NCBI GenBank assembly: GCA_003164305.1
Contig: PLSZ01000448.1
Span: 1,358 to 15,762 of the forward strand
Source of the DNA: Acetobacteraceae bacterium
GTDB lineage: Bacteria > Pseudomonadota > Alphaproteobacteria > Acetobacterales > Acetobacteraceae
Reading direction: 5' to 3'
Length of the DNA stretch: 14,405 bases
Shown here one piece after another: positions 1-7,482 of the stretch. The position numbers and the translations under genes were made by a program. The notes beneath the pieces were generated by a model, which did not search any database, was not told the origin of the DNA, and saw only the letters and a program-made list of their open reading frames with translations. Numbering within the stretch: the stretch's first letter is position 1; every line of letters begins with the position of its first letter.

Positions 1-1313
1 AACGCATAGAGGCATGCGGCCATCACCAGCGAGGCGACCATCGCTCGCCATGTGCAGGCCAGCAGGTCGCCGAACTTGATCGCCAAATGGTGCATGGTGC
101 GCCAAAGGAACAACCCCTGGTCGATCGCCAGGGAAATCGCCACCGCCACCGCCGCTCCCGCCAGACCCCAGAAATACGCCAGAGCGATCATCAACGGAAC
201 GCGGATGGCGACGGACACCGAGGACAACAAGAAGCTGTCGCGCACCTTGCCTCCGGCGGTCAGGAACGTGCCGCTGAAATAGCCGAAGATCGACACCGTG
301 CTGGAGATGGCGATGATCTGGATCACTGGTACCGCGGTCAGCCATTGCGCGCCCAGTACGAATCGCACCATCGGATCAGCGACCATTGAAATGCCGATCC
401 CGGCGGGGAGGATCAGCATGATCGCCACTTCGACCGCGCCCAGATAGAGCTTCGTTGGGCTGCTGTCGTCACGGTGCAGCACCGCGAAGCCGGAGAACAG
501 GGTGCGGCCCAGGGGTTCGACGACCTCGGTGACGGGCAGCGCGCCGAGTTCGTATCCGATCGAGAACACGCCGAATTGCGCGGTGCCCAATACTCGCCCG
601 ATGATGACGCTGTCGCCGCGCTCCTTGATCTGCGACAGCATGGTCTGCAACCAGGTCCAGGACGAAAAACCGATCAGGCGATGCCACGACCGCAAGCTCA
701 GGCGAGGCCGGAACGGCGACATGATATAGCTTTGCGCCAGTCCGGCCAGGCGGTTCATCGTCAATCCGAACACCAAAGCCCAGTAGCTGCGCCAGATCAG
801 GGCGAACCCGATGGTGGACACCACCATGACGGTGCGCGAGACCACGCTCAGGTTGAATTCTTTATGGAACTCAAAATCGCGCCGGAAATCGACGATCCCA
901 ATGTTCGTGAAGCCGCTGAAAAACATCGAAACGGCGAGCGCCAGCATCACGTTGATCAACCGCGCGTCGCCAAAGAAATCCGCCGTCGGCCAGGCGATGG
1001 CGACGATGATCAGCGCGGTGAGCAATCCTCGCAGCAGGTTGATGCTGAACGCGGTGTCATACATGTCGCGCGTGGGGGCGGCCTCCCGCACCAGCGCGTC
1101 TTGCACGCCGATGGTCGACAGCAACTCGACCGAGTTGGTGAAACCCGCCGCCAGGGTCACCAGACCGAAATCCTCCGGCTTCAGCAACCGCACGAGGATC
1201 AGCGTACTCAGCAGCCCCAGATTTCGCGACGCGATGCGCCAGGCCACGACCCACCCGGTGCCTTTGGCGACGCGGCTGCTGACCGACGGCGTTGCCGGAG
1301 CCTCGGTGTCCAT
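1..1313 (-). CDS. Polysaccharide/LPS flippase, Wzx/WzxC type (MOP superfamily), 3' end cut by window
   Basis: An uninterrupted minus-strand frame of about 437 codons runs from an ATG at 1313-1311 off the left edge. The product is very hydrophobic, with many alternating membrane segments. The N-terminal stretch (VAWRIASRNLGLLSTLILVR, about residues 23-42) followed by LLKPEDFGLVTLA is typical of the Polysacc_synt/WzxC family of lipid-linked oligosaccharide flippases, as are the mid-protein segments around RLIGFSSWTWLQTM and RGDSVIIGRVLG. Known members move undecaprenyl-linked glycan units across the inner membrane. An in-frame stop at 1329-1331 limits upstream extension. A GAGG lies 10 bases before the ATG, and a TTG three codons upstream is the only alternative. 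Full family length is roughly 450-500 residues, so little is missing. The neighbouring glycosyltransferases and sulfotransferases fit a surface-polysaccharide role, but the substrate cannot be read. Confidence 0.88.
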   Translation of the reverse strand, partial: MDTEAPATPSVSSRVAKGTGWVVAWRIASRNLGLLSTLILVRLLKPEDFGLVTLAAGFTNSVELLSTIGVQDALVREAAPTRDMYDTAFSINLLRGLLTALIIVAIAWPTADFFGDARLINVMLALAVSMFFSGFTNIGIVDFRRDFEFHKEFNLSVVSRTVMVVSTIGFALIWRSYWALVFGLTMNRLAGLAQSYIMSPFRPRLSLRSWHRLIGFSSWTWLQTMLSQIKERGDSVIIGRVLGTAQFGVFSIGYELGALPVTEVVEPLGRTLFSGFAVLHRDDSSPTKLYLGAVEVAIMLILPAGIGISMVADPMVRFVLGAQWLTAVPVIQIIAISSTVSIFGYFSGTFLTAGGKVRDSFLLSSVSVAIRVPLMIALAYFWGLAGAAVAVAISLAIDQGLFLWRTMHHLAIKFGDLLACTWRAMVASLVMAACLYA

Positions 1314-1576
1314 TTCAGGCAAGCCTCGTCAACTCGGAGCCCGCCGTGACTGAAGCCGGCGTGGGCGAAGCTGGCGCGGGCAAAGCCCGGGGGGATGCCA
1401 AGGCCCCAGCGGACGCGGAGATGCGCTCAGCAGGCACCAGGCAGCCGCACGATACCGTAAGCGGGGAGCAGCGATCACAAGGGCGCGCTCATCCATTCAA
1501 GAAGAATCCGATGCCAAACGGAGAGTACCGGACAGCGGCCCGGCGCGGGCGCTGTCCAGGCCGTTCTCGCGCCTGA
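1314..1576. other. Intergenic stretch with a short tandem repeat and a hairpin
   Basis: No convincing gene lies between the flippase and the aldolase. An Ala/Arg-rich plus-strand reading frame crosses it but has no ribosome site or family features. A 15-base unit occurs twice in tandem at 1355-1384 (GCYGGCGYGGGCRAA, three differences). A strong hairpin at 1530-1557 is listed separately. Confidence 0.5.
1530..1557 (-). terminator. Strong hairpin just downstream of the aldolase gene, possible terminator
   Basis: GGACAGCG and CGCTGTCC pair perfectly, and an inner CCCG-GCG-CGGG stem continues the helix across one bulged G. It starts about 20 bases after the aldolase stop codon, as a transcription terminator would. 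There is no T-run on the minus-strand side, so it may be a weak or Rho-assisted terminator or a 3'-end stabiliser. Confidence 0.45.
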
Positions 1577-2497
1577 TCAGCCGGCCTTGGGCATGGTCAT
1601 GCCACAGGCGTCGAAGGTTTTGAACAACGCCGCCTCCAGCGCCGGGGTCAGCGTCAGATGCGGCGGACGGATGTAATTCCAGCGCGGGTCCGCGGTATTG
1701 CGCGCCGTCAGGGCCTTCAGAGCCGGGATCATCGGCACCGAAATCACCGCCTTGCGGGTCGCCGCCAGGATTTCATGCGCCACCGCTCCCGCGTCCGTGT
1801 TCCAGCCCGCGTAAACCTGGGCGGCCACCGAGCAATTCACATTCGACGCGGCGGTGATGCAGCCCGCGGAACCCTTTTGCAGCAGCGGCCGCATCACGGT
1901 GTCGTCGCCGGCGTAAACCTCGAACCCGTCCTTGGCGAAATTCTCGACATAGGACAGACCGTTGTCATAACTGCCGCTGCTGTCCTTGATGCCTTTGAAC
2001 TTGCCTGGGTTCGCCTTCAGCAAACGGCTGATGAAGTCGATGCTGAACGGGATCGCCGATTGTTGCGGGAAGTTATACAAATACAACGCGATGGAGCCGC
2101 CGACGCGCTGCACGACTTCGTTGAAGTAGGCCAGCAGTCCGTCGTCCGACGGGTTCTTGTAATAGAATGGCGGCAGCAGCAGCGCGCCGCGGCAACCCAG
2201 TGATTCGGCGGTCTTGGTGAGCAGGACGGTGTCGGGAATGGCGGTGGTGCCGCAGCCGGGCAGCATCTTTGACGCCGGAATGCCGCGCGCGACCAGGCCC
2301 TCCAGCAAAGCGATCCTTTCCCGCACGCCCAGAGAGTTCGCCTCTCCGGTGGTGCCCAGTACAGCCAGGCCGTTACAGCCGTTGGCCAGCAGCCAGCGGC
2401 AATGCGCGGCCATGCGATCCAGGTCGATAGAGAGATCGGCGTTCATCGGGGTCAGCACGGCGGCGTTCACGCCACCGTACAGCGCGTCTTTCATCAT
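1577..2497 (-). CDS. DapA-superfamily aldolase (class I, Schiff-base), not a typical dihydrodipicolinate synthase
   Basis: This 306-residue protein has the TIM-barrel signatures of the DHDPS/N-acetylneuraminate lyase superfamily: GTTGEANSL (48-56), the PPFYY region (about 109-113), the conserved tyrosine in LYNFP (Tyr141) and the Schiff-base lysine in GIKDSSG (Lys171). In true dihydrodipicolinate synthases an arginine two residues after YNVP binds the aspartate semialdehyde carboxylate. Here that position is Gln146 (YNFPQQSA), so a 2-keto-acid aldolase or lyase of another substrate is more likely than lysine biosynthesis. Substrate unknown. The chosen start is the first ATG of ATGATG (2497-2495), which has AAGGAG 8 bases upstream. 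This ATG overlaps the stop codon of the upstream ycgN homologue, implying translational coupling. The frame remains open upstream to 2548, but that part is read out of phase by ycgN. Confidence 0.88.
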   Translation of the reverse strand: MMKDALYGGVNAAVLTPMNADLSIDLDRMAAHCRWLLANGCNGLAVLGTTGEANSLGVRERIALLEGLVARGIPASKMLPGCGTTAIPDTVLLTKTAESLGCRGALLLPPFYYKNPSDDGLLAYFNEVVQRVGGSIALYLYNFPQQSAIPFSIDFISRLLKANPGKFKGIKDSSGSYDNGLSYVENFAKDGFEVYAGDDTVMRPLLQKGSAGCITAASNVNCSVAAQVYAGWNTDAGAVAHEILAATRKAVISVPMIPALKALTARNTADPRWNYIRPPHLTLTPALEAALFKTFDACGMTMPKAG

Positions 2498-2976
2498 TGT
2501 TCGCTCTCCTTCGTCGGCCGCCGGACCCGAGGCGGGCGCCCCGGCCAATCGGCCAGATGTTGTTCCAACAGACCCGCGCGCCGCTCCGAGATGACCCGGC
2601 CACGGACGGAAACGCCTGCTTCATGCACGGTGTTCTTATCGCCGGAGACCAGATGGTGCCACCATGCCAGGTCCTTGCCGTCGGCGACCCGGCGATACGC
2701 GCAAGAGGGGGGCAGCCAATCGATCTCGCGCACCAGAGCTGGCGTCAGGGTCACACAATCGGGCACCCGGCGATGCCGCTTCGCGTAGTCGGAGCACTGA
2801 CAGGAATGATTGTCCAACAGCCGGCAGGCGACGTTGGTGAACGATAGCTCATCGGTTTCGTCGTCGCGGATCTTGTGCAGGCAGCAGCGGCCGCAACCGT
2901 CGCACAGCGATTCCCACTCGTCGTGGGTCATCTCCTCGAGGGATTTGGTCTTCCAGAATGGCGCGGGGGCTGGCAT
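2494..2976 (-). CDS. ycgN: YcgN-family Cys-cluster protein (UPF0260 / YkgJ-like)
   Basis: This 160-residue soluble protein matches E. coli YcgN closely from memory. It has the opening motif [16 protein letters not shown] (about residues 20-35), then FTNVACRLL (46-54), the CQC pair (59-61), VPDC (71-74), WLPPSCAYR (87-95), KDLAWWHHL and the C-terminal SVRG segment. Nine cysteines (25, 28, 31, 32, 51, 59, 61, 74, 92) form the CxxCxxCC-type cluster thought to bind zinc or iron-sulfur. The biochemical role is not established. The start at 2976 gives the normal family length, although no strong ribosome site is visible. The TGA stop (2496-2494) overlaps the aldolase ATG, so the two genes are very probably co-transcribed. 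The C-terminal tail (about residues 142-160) is Arg/Pro-rich and poorly conserved. Confidence 0.93.
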   Translation of the reverse strand: MPAPAPFWKTKSLEEMTHDEWESLCDGCGRCCLHKIRDDETDELSFTNVACRLLDNHSCQCSDYAKRHRRVPDCVTLTPALVREIDWLPPSCAYRRVADGKDLAWWHHLVSGDKNTVHEAGVSVRGRVISERRAGLLEQHLADWPGRPPRVRRPTKESEQ

Positions 2977-3062
2977 TGGGGCCGCAACCTACAGTCCGAC
3001 AGAGCGCCTGGCCAGAGAATTGGCTGGGCGAGCCATCGTGTCCGGCGTCCATCAGCCCTCGA
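2977..3062. other. Short spacer with an imperfect hairpin
   Basis: This 86-base spacer separates the SYLF gene stop from the ycgN start. An imperfect inverted repeat at about 3006-3031 (GCC.GGCCA paired with TGGC..GGC) could be a weak terminator for the SYLF gene. There is no T-run. Confidence 0.3.
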
Positions 3063-4136
3063 TCAACGCGCGGGCGGCGGCAGCGATTGCTCCTGGACCG
3101 GTCCGGCTCCCGACTGCGGCGGATAGGTGAACTGCCCAGGGGGAGGCTGGTAGCCGGAGGGGGCCTGGGACGGTGCATAACCCGAGGACGGCGGATAAGC
3201 CGGCGATGGCGTTTGTGGCTGATACGCTGGCGGTGGCGGCTGGTAAGCGGGGGCCGGCGGCGGTTGATAAGACGGTGGATAAGCCGGTTGGCCAGGCGGC
3301 GGCTGATACGGCGGTTGGGCATATCCCGGTTGGGAGGGCGGCGCCTGGTAAGGCGGCGCGTAGCCCCCAGCGGGTGGCGGCCCTCCCTGATACGCGGGTT
3401 CGGCGCCGCCGTAACGGGTCAGCACCTCACGCAACGGGTCGGCTCCGGGGTTCGCGCCCTGCATCTGCAGCACGATCTGACGCGCCGCGAAGGGTTGGCC
3501 GTAATACGCCTGGTTCTCATCGATCCGGGCGGACATCACGCCGCCCTCCAGGGACACGCCACCGAACAGGCCCCGCGCCTCGGCGAAGGCGATGATGTCG
3601 GCGCCGACCGCCGCCGTGGTCGAGCCCTGCACCCCGGCGCCGACCGAGGCCACCGCGACCGACACGTTGGCGCCGAGCCGCACCTGACTGTCCATGACCG
3701 CGTTCAGGCCGCGATTGGTCATGATCATCAGCATCAACTGACTGTCCTGCACGCCGAACTGGAAGCCGAAACTGCCGCTGCCGATGTCATAGAACGTCGG
3801 ATACGACCAGGTGCCGTTGCCGGAGCGCGCCAGCAGCACGCAACTGCCGCCCTCACCGCCGACGAAGAACCCGGCCTTGAACACGCGCGGGCAGATCATC
3901 ACGCCCTTGGCCCGCCGCAGCATGTATTGCGGGTCCTGGGAGACTTTCTGCGTCATGATCTCCTGCACCGTCAGCGCCGCGCGATCGACCAGGGTCTGCT
4001 CGCCGCCCGAGCCCTGCTGGCAGGCGGCGAGGGCCAATGGGGCGAGCACCAGGGCGGCGAGCCCGCCCCCGGGGAAACGCACGCGCGGGCGGCGGCGAGG
4101 GCGTGACGGCGAGATGGACGGCGGGACGGTGACCAT
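3063..4136 (-). CDS. SYLF-domain (YSC84/DUF500) lipoprotein with long Pro/Tyr/Gln-rich tail
   Basis: This 357-residue protein begins with a basic N-terminus (residues 12-20, Arg-rich), a hydrophobic segment and a lipobox LAAC with the lipidated cysteine at residue 39. A SYLF-type domain follows (about 45-240), recognisable from the opening AQQ-like helix, the GVMICPRVFKAGFFVGGEGG segment, SYPTFYDIGSGSFGFQFG and the Gly-rich end LFGGVSLEGG. SYLF domains bind phosphoinositides in eukaryotes; in bacteria the role is unknown. The last 110 residues (248-357) are low-complexity with 40 prolines and repeated YQPPP/AYPP units, probably an extended or wall-spanning tail. The start at 4136 is chosen because AAGGGAG lies 9 bases upstream and it places the signal peptide correctly. 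The frame stays open to 4388, but that extension lacks any features. Confidence 0.9.
   Translation of the reverse strand: MVTVPPSISPSRPRRRPRVRFPGGGLAALVLAPLALAACQQGSGGEQTLVDRAALTVQEIMTQKVSQDPQYMLRRAKGVMICPRVFKAGFFVGGEGGSCVLLARSGNGTWSYPTFYDIGSGSFGFQFGVQDSQLMLMIMTNRGLNAVMDSQVRLGANVSVAVASVGAGVQGSTTAAVGADIIAFAEARGLFGGVSLEGGVMSARIDENQAYYGQPFAARQIVLQMQGANPGADPLREVLTRYGGAEPAYQGGPPPAGGYAPPYQAPPSQPGYAQPPYQPPPGQPAYPPSYQPPPAPAYQPPPPAYQPQTPSPAYPPSSGYAPSQAPSGYQPPPGQFTYPPQSGAGPVQEQSLPPPAR
3066..3395 (-). repeat. Degenerate coding repeat, YQPPP/AYPP tail of the SYLF lipoprotein
   Basis: The DNA here is built of short, degenerate repeats of the minus-strand pattern TAYCARCCNCCNCC, encoding about eight Tyr-Gln/Pro-Pro units. 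Such tracts expand and contract easily, so tail length may differ between strains. Confidence 0.7.
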
Positions 4137-4462
4137 GGCGACGTTCTCCCTTGTGCGCCGAATCCAGGACGCCATAGCGCGGACGCGTCCGATTCCCGAG
4201 TCAGGGAATAGCACCGCGGTGGCGGCATTGTGGCCGGGGAGGGGGCGTTTGGCCTTGCACCAGGGACTGAAGGGCGGATTCTGATTTGAGACGGTCACGG
4301 GAGGTGCGGTTTGTCCGCCACGAGAGCAGAAGGGAAACCACCCCGAGACCGCCATCGACCAGCGCGATTGAGACCAATCCGCGACCACGCGCTTGTCGAG
4401 TAAGAACGCGCTGGTCTAGCGTGAACGGAGGCCGTCGTGAGTGGACATCAGGAGAGCCGAGC
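4137..4462. promoter_or_regulatory. Divergent promoter region between the SYLF gene and the first sulfotransferase
   Basis: The 326 bases between two divergently oriented genes must hold both promoters, but no clear -35/-10 pair was found. Visible structure near the SYLF side is a 10-base palindrome GGACGCGTCC (4181-4190) and an inverted repeat ATTCCC-N6-GGGAAT (4192-4209). Near the sulfotransferase side there is a perfect 10-base inverted repeat, GACCAGCGCG (4357-4366) and CGCGCTGGTC (4407-4416), with 40 bases between the arms. These are candidate operator sites. The drop in GC content begins near the last of them. Confidence 0.4.
4450..4454 (+). promoter_or_regulatory. Ribosome binding site that fixes a TTG start
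   Basis: AGGAG lies 8 bases before TTG at 4463. No other in-frame ATG, GTG or TTG near the first conserved residues has a ribosome site, so this site decides the start of the sulfotransferase. Confidence 0.6.
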
Positions 4463-5236
4463 TTGCCGACCCACAGCGACGAACTACAGAGGAATCACCC
4501 TCCGAACCGGATTGTGCATGTTCACATCCCCAAGACGGCCGGATCGGCGTTGGCTCAGGCGTTTCAGCGCGCCTACGGTCAACGGCTTCGCGTCTATCCA
4601 GAGCGGTTCGAGTCGCGGTTCGCGCCCGTCAATTACGCCGAGTTCGATTTCTACACCGGACACATCGGTTTCACCGTGGCAAGCAAGATTGGCGGCGATT
4701 TCATTACCGTCCTTCGCGACCCGGTTGATCGCTTCCTTTCGACCTATTATTTCCTGCGGCAGCTTTATGAATCCGGTGAAGAGCGGACTCACAAGACATC
4801 ACTGACGAACCGTTACAAGCTCGACCAATTCGTGCTGATAAGGGACGAGCCCATCCTCCAACAAGAACTCCTGAACAGAATGACGTGGCAGATAGCGCAC
4901 AGCCATCGCATGGAGTTGCGGCGGGAATTCATCGAGGCAGGTATCAGCGAAACGGATCTGGTCTCAATCGCACACTATAACCTGAAGAAATTCGCGATTG
5001 TTGGGGTTCAAGAGGATATGGGCCGCCTCACTCGGGCTATCCACCGTCGGTATGGCGTCGATCTGGAGATCGGCCGCGCGAACGTCACGCGGTCTCGCCC
5101 GCACCTTGGGGAGATATCGTCGCGCACTCGAGACGGGATTGAGTGGTGGGTAAATCTTGATCAAGAACTTTATCGGAGGTGGATCGACATGAGAATGTCG
5201 GGCACGGATTCGCCTCAGAACAGGACAGTCGGATGA
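4463..5236 (+). CDS. Sulfotransferase family protein (PAPS-dependent), HIPKTAG type
   Basis: This 257-residue protein, counted from a TTG start, carries the two PAPS-binding signatures. HIPKTAGSAL (21-30) is the 5'-phosphosulfate loop, and VLRDPVDRFLSTYYF (83-97) is the 3'-phosphate motif; FDFYTGHIGF (61-70) sits between them. The family transfers sulfate from PAPS to a hydroxyl or amine acceptor; in bacteria the acceptors are often glycans or lipids. An ATG far upstream (4286) keeps the frame open but adds only an Arg-rich stretch covering the promoter region, so it is rejected. GT61 follows in the same direction after 70 bases, probably in one transcript. Codon and base use are less GC-rich than in the flanking housekeeping genes. 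The same-type sulfotransferase at 6450-7325 looks like a paralogue. The acceptor is unknown. Confidence 0.85.
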   Translation: MPTHSDELQRNHPPNRIVHVHIPKTAGSALAQAFQRAYGQRLRVYPERFESRFAPVNYAEFDFYTGHIGFTVASKIGGDFITVLRDPVDRFLSTYYFLRQLYESGEERTHKTSLTNRYKLDQFVLIRDEPILQQELLNRMTWQIAHSHRMELRREFIEAGISETDLVSIAHYNLKKFAIVGVQEDMGRLTRAIHRRYGVDLEIGRANVTRSRPHLGEISSRTRDGIEWWVNLDQELYRRWIDMRMSGTDSPQNRTVG

Positions 5237-5306
5237 CCAGACGGAGATCCGGAGGTCTGTCGTGTTGTAGTGAAGTCAGGACCACCGCTTTGATATCGAC
5301 GCACCG

Positions 5307-6515
5307 GTGAGCCACATCGCGACAGTCGGGATCGGGGAATTGGCCCCAGCACGCTCGCTTTCCGAGGCTGTGACCTGGTGGTACGGTTTCGCGGAACTCC
5401 AGCCAGCGTCAGAGAGAAAGGCAACACGACCTTACCTCGTATTACCGAATTCCAAAGACGAAACCTGGCAATGGGAGCGTGTGCCGACGCACCTCCTGCC
5501 TCCCCTCGGCTGTTCATTCTTGCGGAATCTGGAGGTTAGCGGGAGCGGCTACTTGTTCCATGAAGGGCGCTTCGTCAGAGAATTCGTTAACATATCGGAG
5601 ACCGCGCTACGGTGGTTAGGGCAACCGGACCTGGGCGACAGTCCGCTCACCCATCCGCGAACGAATCGTGTGGTCATTGAGGACCCAGCATTGATCGTGT
5701 TTGGGCCCGGGTTCAACATTTATGGCCACTGGTTGCTGGATTTCATGCCTCGGATATTCGTCGCACGGCAGATTTTGGGCTCCGCGCTAGATGATTATGT
5801 GCTGCCATTGCCTTCGGACTCTCCGGATTGGGTGCCTGAATTGATGCAAACATTCTGCGGCATTCAACCCGATCGCTTTCGTTACTACAGCAGGCTTGAC
5901 GACCTGGTGGTATGCCGTCGGGCATGTCTGCCTAGCTATGCGCATTGTGGTAAACGGGGCGACTATGCGCTGCATCCCCTGGTGCGGACCTTTTACGACC
6001 AATTCGGGAATTCGGGCGCTCCGCGAGTAAAGCGGCGCATCTGCCTCTCGCGACGCAGCCAGGAACTCCAGACGAACGGGAAATGGCGAATCTTCGGCGC
6101 TCGGGAATTGATGGAGCAGATGGCCGTCGCCCGGGGCTTCGAGATTGTCCGACCAGAAACGCTTGATTTCTCCCGGCAAGTTGAGATGTTTCGGTCGGCC
6201 GACTGCATCTTGGGTGAACACGGCTCCGGTATGCACGCAGCTGTATTCGCGGACCCTGGCACTGTCGTTGCTACCATTGGGGCCTGGAATCGACACCAAT
6301 ATTACATCGCCGACGCGTTCGAACACCGGGCGATCGGCATGAACCGACTTCAGGTGTCTCAGAACTGGGAAACGCCACCATTTCGGTTCACCGCGACCGA
6401 GGAGGACCTCGGCGAACTAATGGATATGATCGACATTATTTGCGGCAGCTCACCCAGCGACTTTGGGCGGTTCGCGCCGCCGGGCGCCCTGGCCAGAAAA
6501 CACGGTCGCATCTGA
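5307..6515 (+). CDS. Glycosyltransferase family 61 (DUF563) protein
   Basis: This 402-residue protein has the GT61 landmarks. These are a central NIYGHWLLDFMPRI motif (137-150), a VKRRICLSRR strand-turn (241-250), and the C-terminal RSADCILGEHGSGMHAAVF block (296-314), the counterpart of the family's G-x-HGAGL-x-N-x-x-F donor-binding segment. No membrane segment is seen, so it is probably cytoplasmic and acts on lipid-linked or capsular glycans. The GTG start at 5307 is the first possible start after an in-frame stop at 5271-5273; the ribosome site is weak, and a TTG at 5340 is an alternative. It lies 70 bases after the first sulfotransferase in the same direction. Its 3' end overlaps the 3' end of the opposing sulfotransferase by 66 bases. 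The sugar transferred cannot be predicted. Confidence 0.88.
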   Translation: MSHIATVGIGELAPARSLSEAVTWWYGFAELQPASERKATRPYLVLPNSKDETWQWERVPTHLLPPLGCSFLRNLEVSGSGYLFHEGRFVREFVNISETALRWLGQPDLGDSPLTHPRTNRVVIEDPALIVFGPGFNIYGHWLLDFMPRIFVARQILGSALDDYVLPLPSDSPDWVPELMQTFCGIQPDRFRYYSRLDDLVVCRRACLPSYAHCGKRGDYALHPLVRTFYDQFGNSGAPRVKRRICLSRRSQELQTNGKWRIFGARELMEQMAVARGFEIVRPETLDFSRQVEMFRSADCILGEHGSGMHAAVFADPGTVVATIGAWNRHQYYIADAFEHRAIGMNRLQVSQNWETPPFRFTATEEDLGELMDMIDIICGSSPSDFGRFAPPGALARKHGRI

Positions 6516-7325
6516 GTTCGATGGAGAAGCTTCGCCTGTTTCCATCCGGTCAAGTCTCATGCGAACCTCGTCATAAACAACCTGGTCAACTGCGGTCAGG
6601 CGCGACAACGCGTCGTTGATGGGCGGAACCGCCAGCAACGCATTGTAGCTTACGGGTCGGGTCGCGGTCACATTGATCCGCTCCGGCAGCGGCGGATCAC
6701 CGAGCTCCAACAGTTCGTAGGCCATTCGGAGTGTTAATTCGTATCTCTCGGCGGTGCCAACGAAGGCCAAGCGGTCCAAGGCGCGTATTGCCGTCTCGGC
6801 CAAATCGGCCTCGGGCAACCAAGGCCCAAACACCGCCTGGCGCTGCTCATCCACGCCCCCGAACTGGCCACCCGCCAGCAATCTGGCCTGAACGTTCCAG
6901 GTCACGCGGCGAATGAGCGGATCGTCGGACGACAGAAAATCCAGCAGCGACATACTCGCCAGGGCATCAAAAAATTTGGTCCTGGCGTGCTTCGACCCTT
7001 CTTTCCAATAGAAAAAGCATGACAAAAGTCGCTCCCTGGGCGAACGAAGCATTGTGAACACGCGAAGTGGCATGAACACGGCAGATAACGAGGCGGGACT
7101 GATATGGCCTTGAAAAAAGCTGAAGCGGCGGAGATCGGCGGCGGCCAAACCTCGAACCTGCCACTCGAATTCCTCTGGACACACAGCGTCGGCGGGCAGC
7201 CGGTCACAGATCTGCTTTACCAGCGCCTCGCCGGCGGTTTTGTGGATACGCATGAAGAGAGCGGGATAGCGAGCCATGAAGTTCGTTCCGAACACATGAA
7301 TCGGCCGAAGCCCGATCACCGGCAT
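6450..7325 (-). CDS. Sulfotransferase family protein, second copy of the same type
   Basis: From the preferred start, this 291-residue protein shows MRIHKTAGEAL (25-35) as the 5'-phosphosulfate loop and TMLRSPRERLLSCFFYW (91-107) as the 3'-phosphate motif, with SFFQGHISP (69-77) between. It aligns block by block with the first sulfotransferase: CPEEFEW/YPERFES, FFQGHI/FYTGHI, TMLRSPRERLLS/TVLRDPVDRFLS and RRVTWNVQA/NRMTWQIAH. The two therefore look like diverged paralogues. The usual proline of HIPKTAG is absent here (RIHKTAG). Of several in-frame ATGs, 7325 is preferred because AGG lies a few bases upstream; 7367 and 7277 are also possible. The last ~20 codons, a Ser/Arg-rich tail, overlap the end of the GT61 gene. 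A terminator at 7405-7441 separates it from the PEP-CTERM gene, so it probably has its own promoter. Confidence 0.85.
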   Translation of the reverse strand: MPVIGLRPIHVFGTNFMARYPALFMRIHKTAGEALVKQICDRLPADAVCPEEFEWQVRGLAAADLRRFSFFQGHISPASLSAVFMPLRVFTMLRSPRERLLSCFFYWKEGSKHARTKFFDALASMSLLDFLSSDDPLIRRVTWNVQARLLAGGQFGGVDEQRQAVFGPWLPEADLAETAIRALDRLAFVGTAERYELTLRMAYELLELGDPPLPERINVTATRPVSYNALLAVPPINDALSRLTAVDQVVYDEVRMRLDRMETGEASPSNSDATVFSGQGARRREPPKVAG

Positions 7326-7404
7326 CAAGCACCTACCGGTAGACATTTGTCCAAGGCCTGCGACCAAATCGGTCTGGGTCGGGCTGATAGGCCACCTGTT
7401 GCAT

Positions 7405-7441
7405 CACAAAAACAGCCGGAACGCTCCTAGCGTTCCGGCTG
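7405..7441 (-). terminator. Intrinsic terminator of the PEP-CTERM gene
   Basis: Read on the minus strand, a perfect 13-base-pair stem (CAGCCGGAACGCT / AGCGTTCCGGCTG, 7413-7441) with a 3-base loop is followed at once by TTTTTGTG (7405-7412). It begins about 40 bases after the PEP-CTERM stop codon. This is a textbook Rho-independent terminator and ends that transcript before the sulfotransferase gene. Confidence 0.92.
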
Positions 7442-7442
7442 C

Positions 7443-7462
7443 TGTAAACTTTTCCGACACTT
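7443..7462. repeat. 20-base repeated element, copy A (downstream of the PEP-CTERM gene)
   Basis: TGTAAACTTTTCCGACACTT on the plus strand matches copy B at 8368-8387 at 18 of 20 positions and in the same orientation. Copy A sits between the PEP-CTERM stop codon and its terminator, and about 118 bases upstream of the second sulfotransferase start. Confidence 0.7.
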
Positions 7463-7482
7463 GATGGTGGTCAATCCATATC

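Noticed and set aside
474..1349. 291-codon plus-strand reading frame
   Set aside because: Antisense to the flippase, rich in Gln/His/Arg with no hydrophobic core; the minus-strand frame gives a clear membrane protein.
1577..2497. Calling this gene dapA (lysine biosynthesis)
   Set aside because: The arginine needed to bind aspartate semialdehyde is replaced by glutamine, so only the superfamily is claimed.
2958..4106. 382-codon plus-strand reading frame
   Set aside because: Antisense to the SYLF lipoprotein; its long RR/WR repeats only mirror the Pro/Tyr/Gln repeat of the real gene.
4137..4388. Upstream extension of the SYLF protein
   Set aside because: The added 84 residues have no features and would bury the signal peptide; the ATG at 4136 has a good ribosome site.
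7326..7412. Possible sigma-54 promoter for the second sulfotransferase downstream of repeat copy A
   Set aside because: The nearest GG/GC pairs (for example CAGGTGGCCTATCAGC) match the consensus poorly outside the two invariant dinucleotides.
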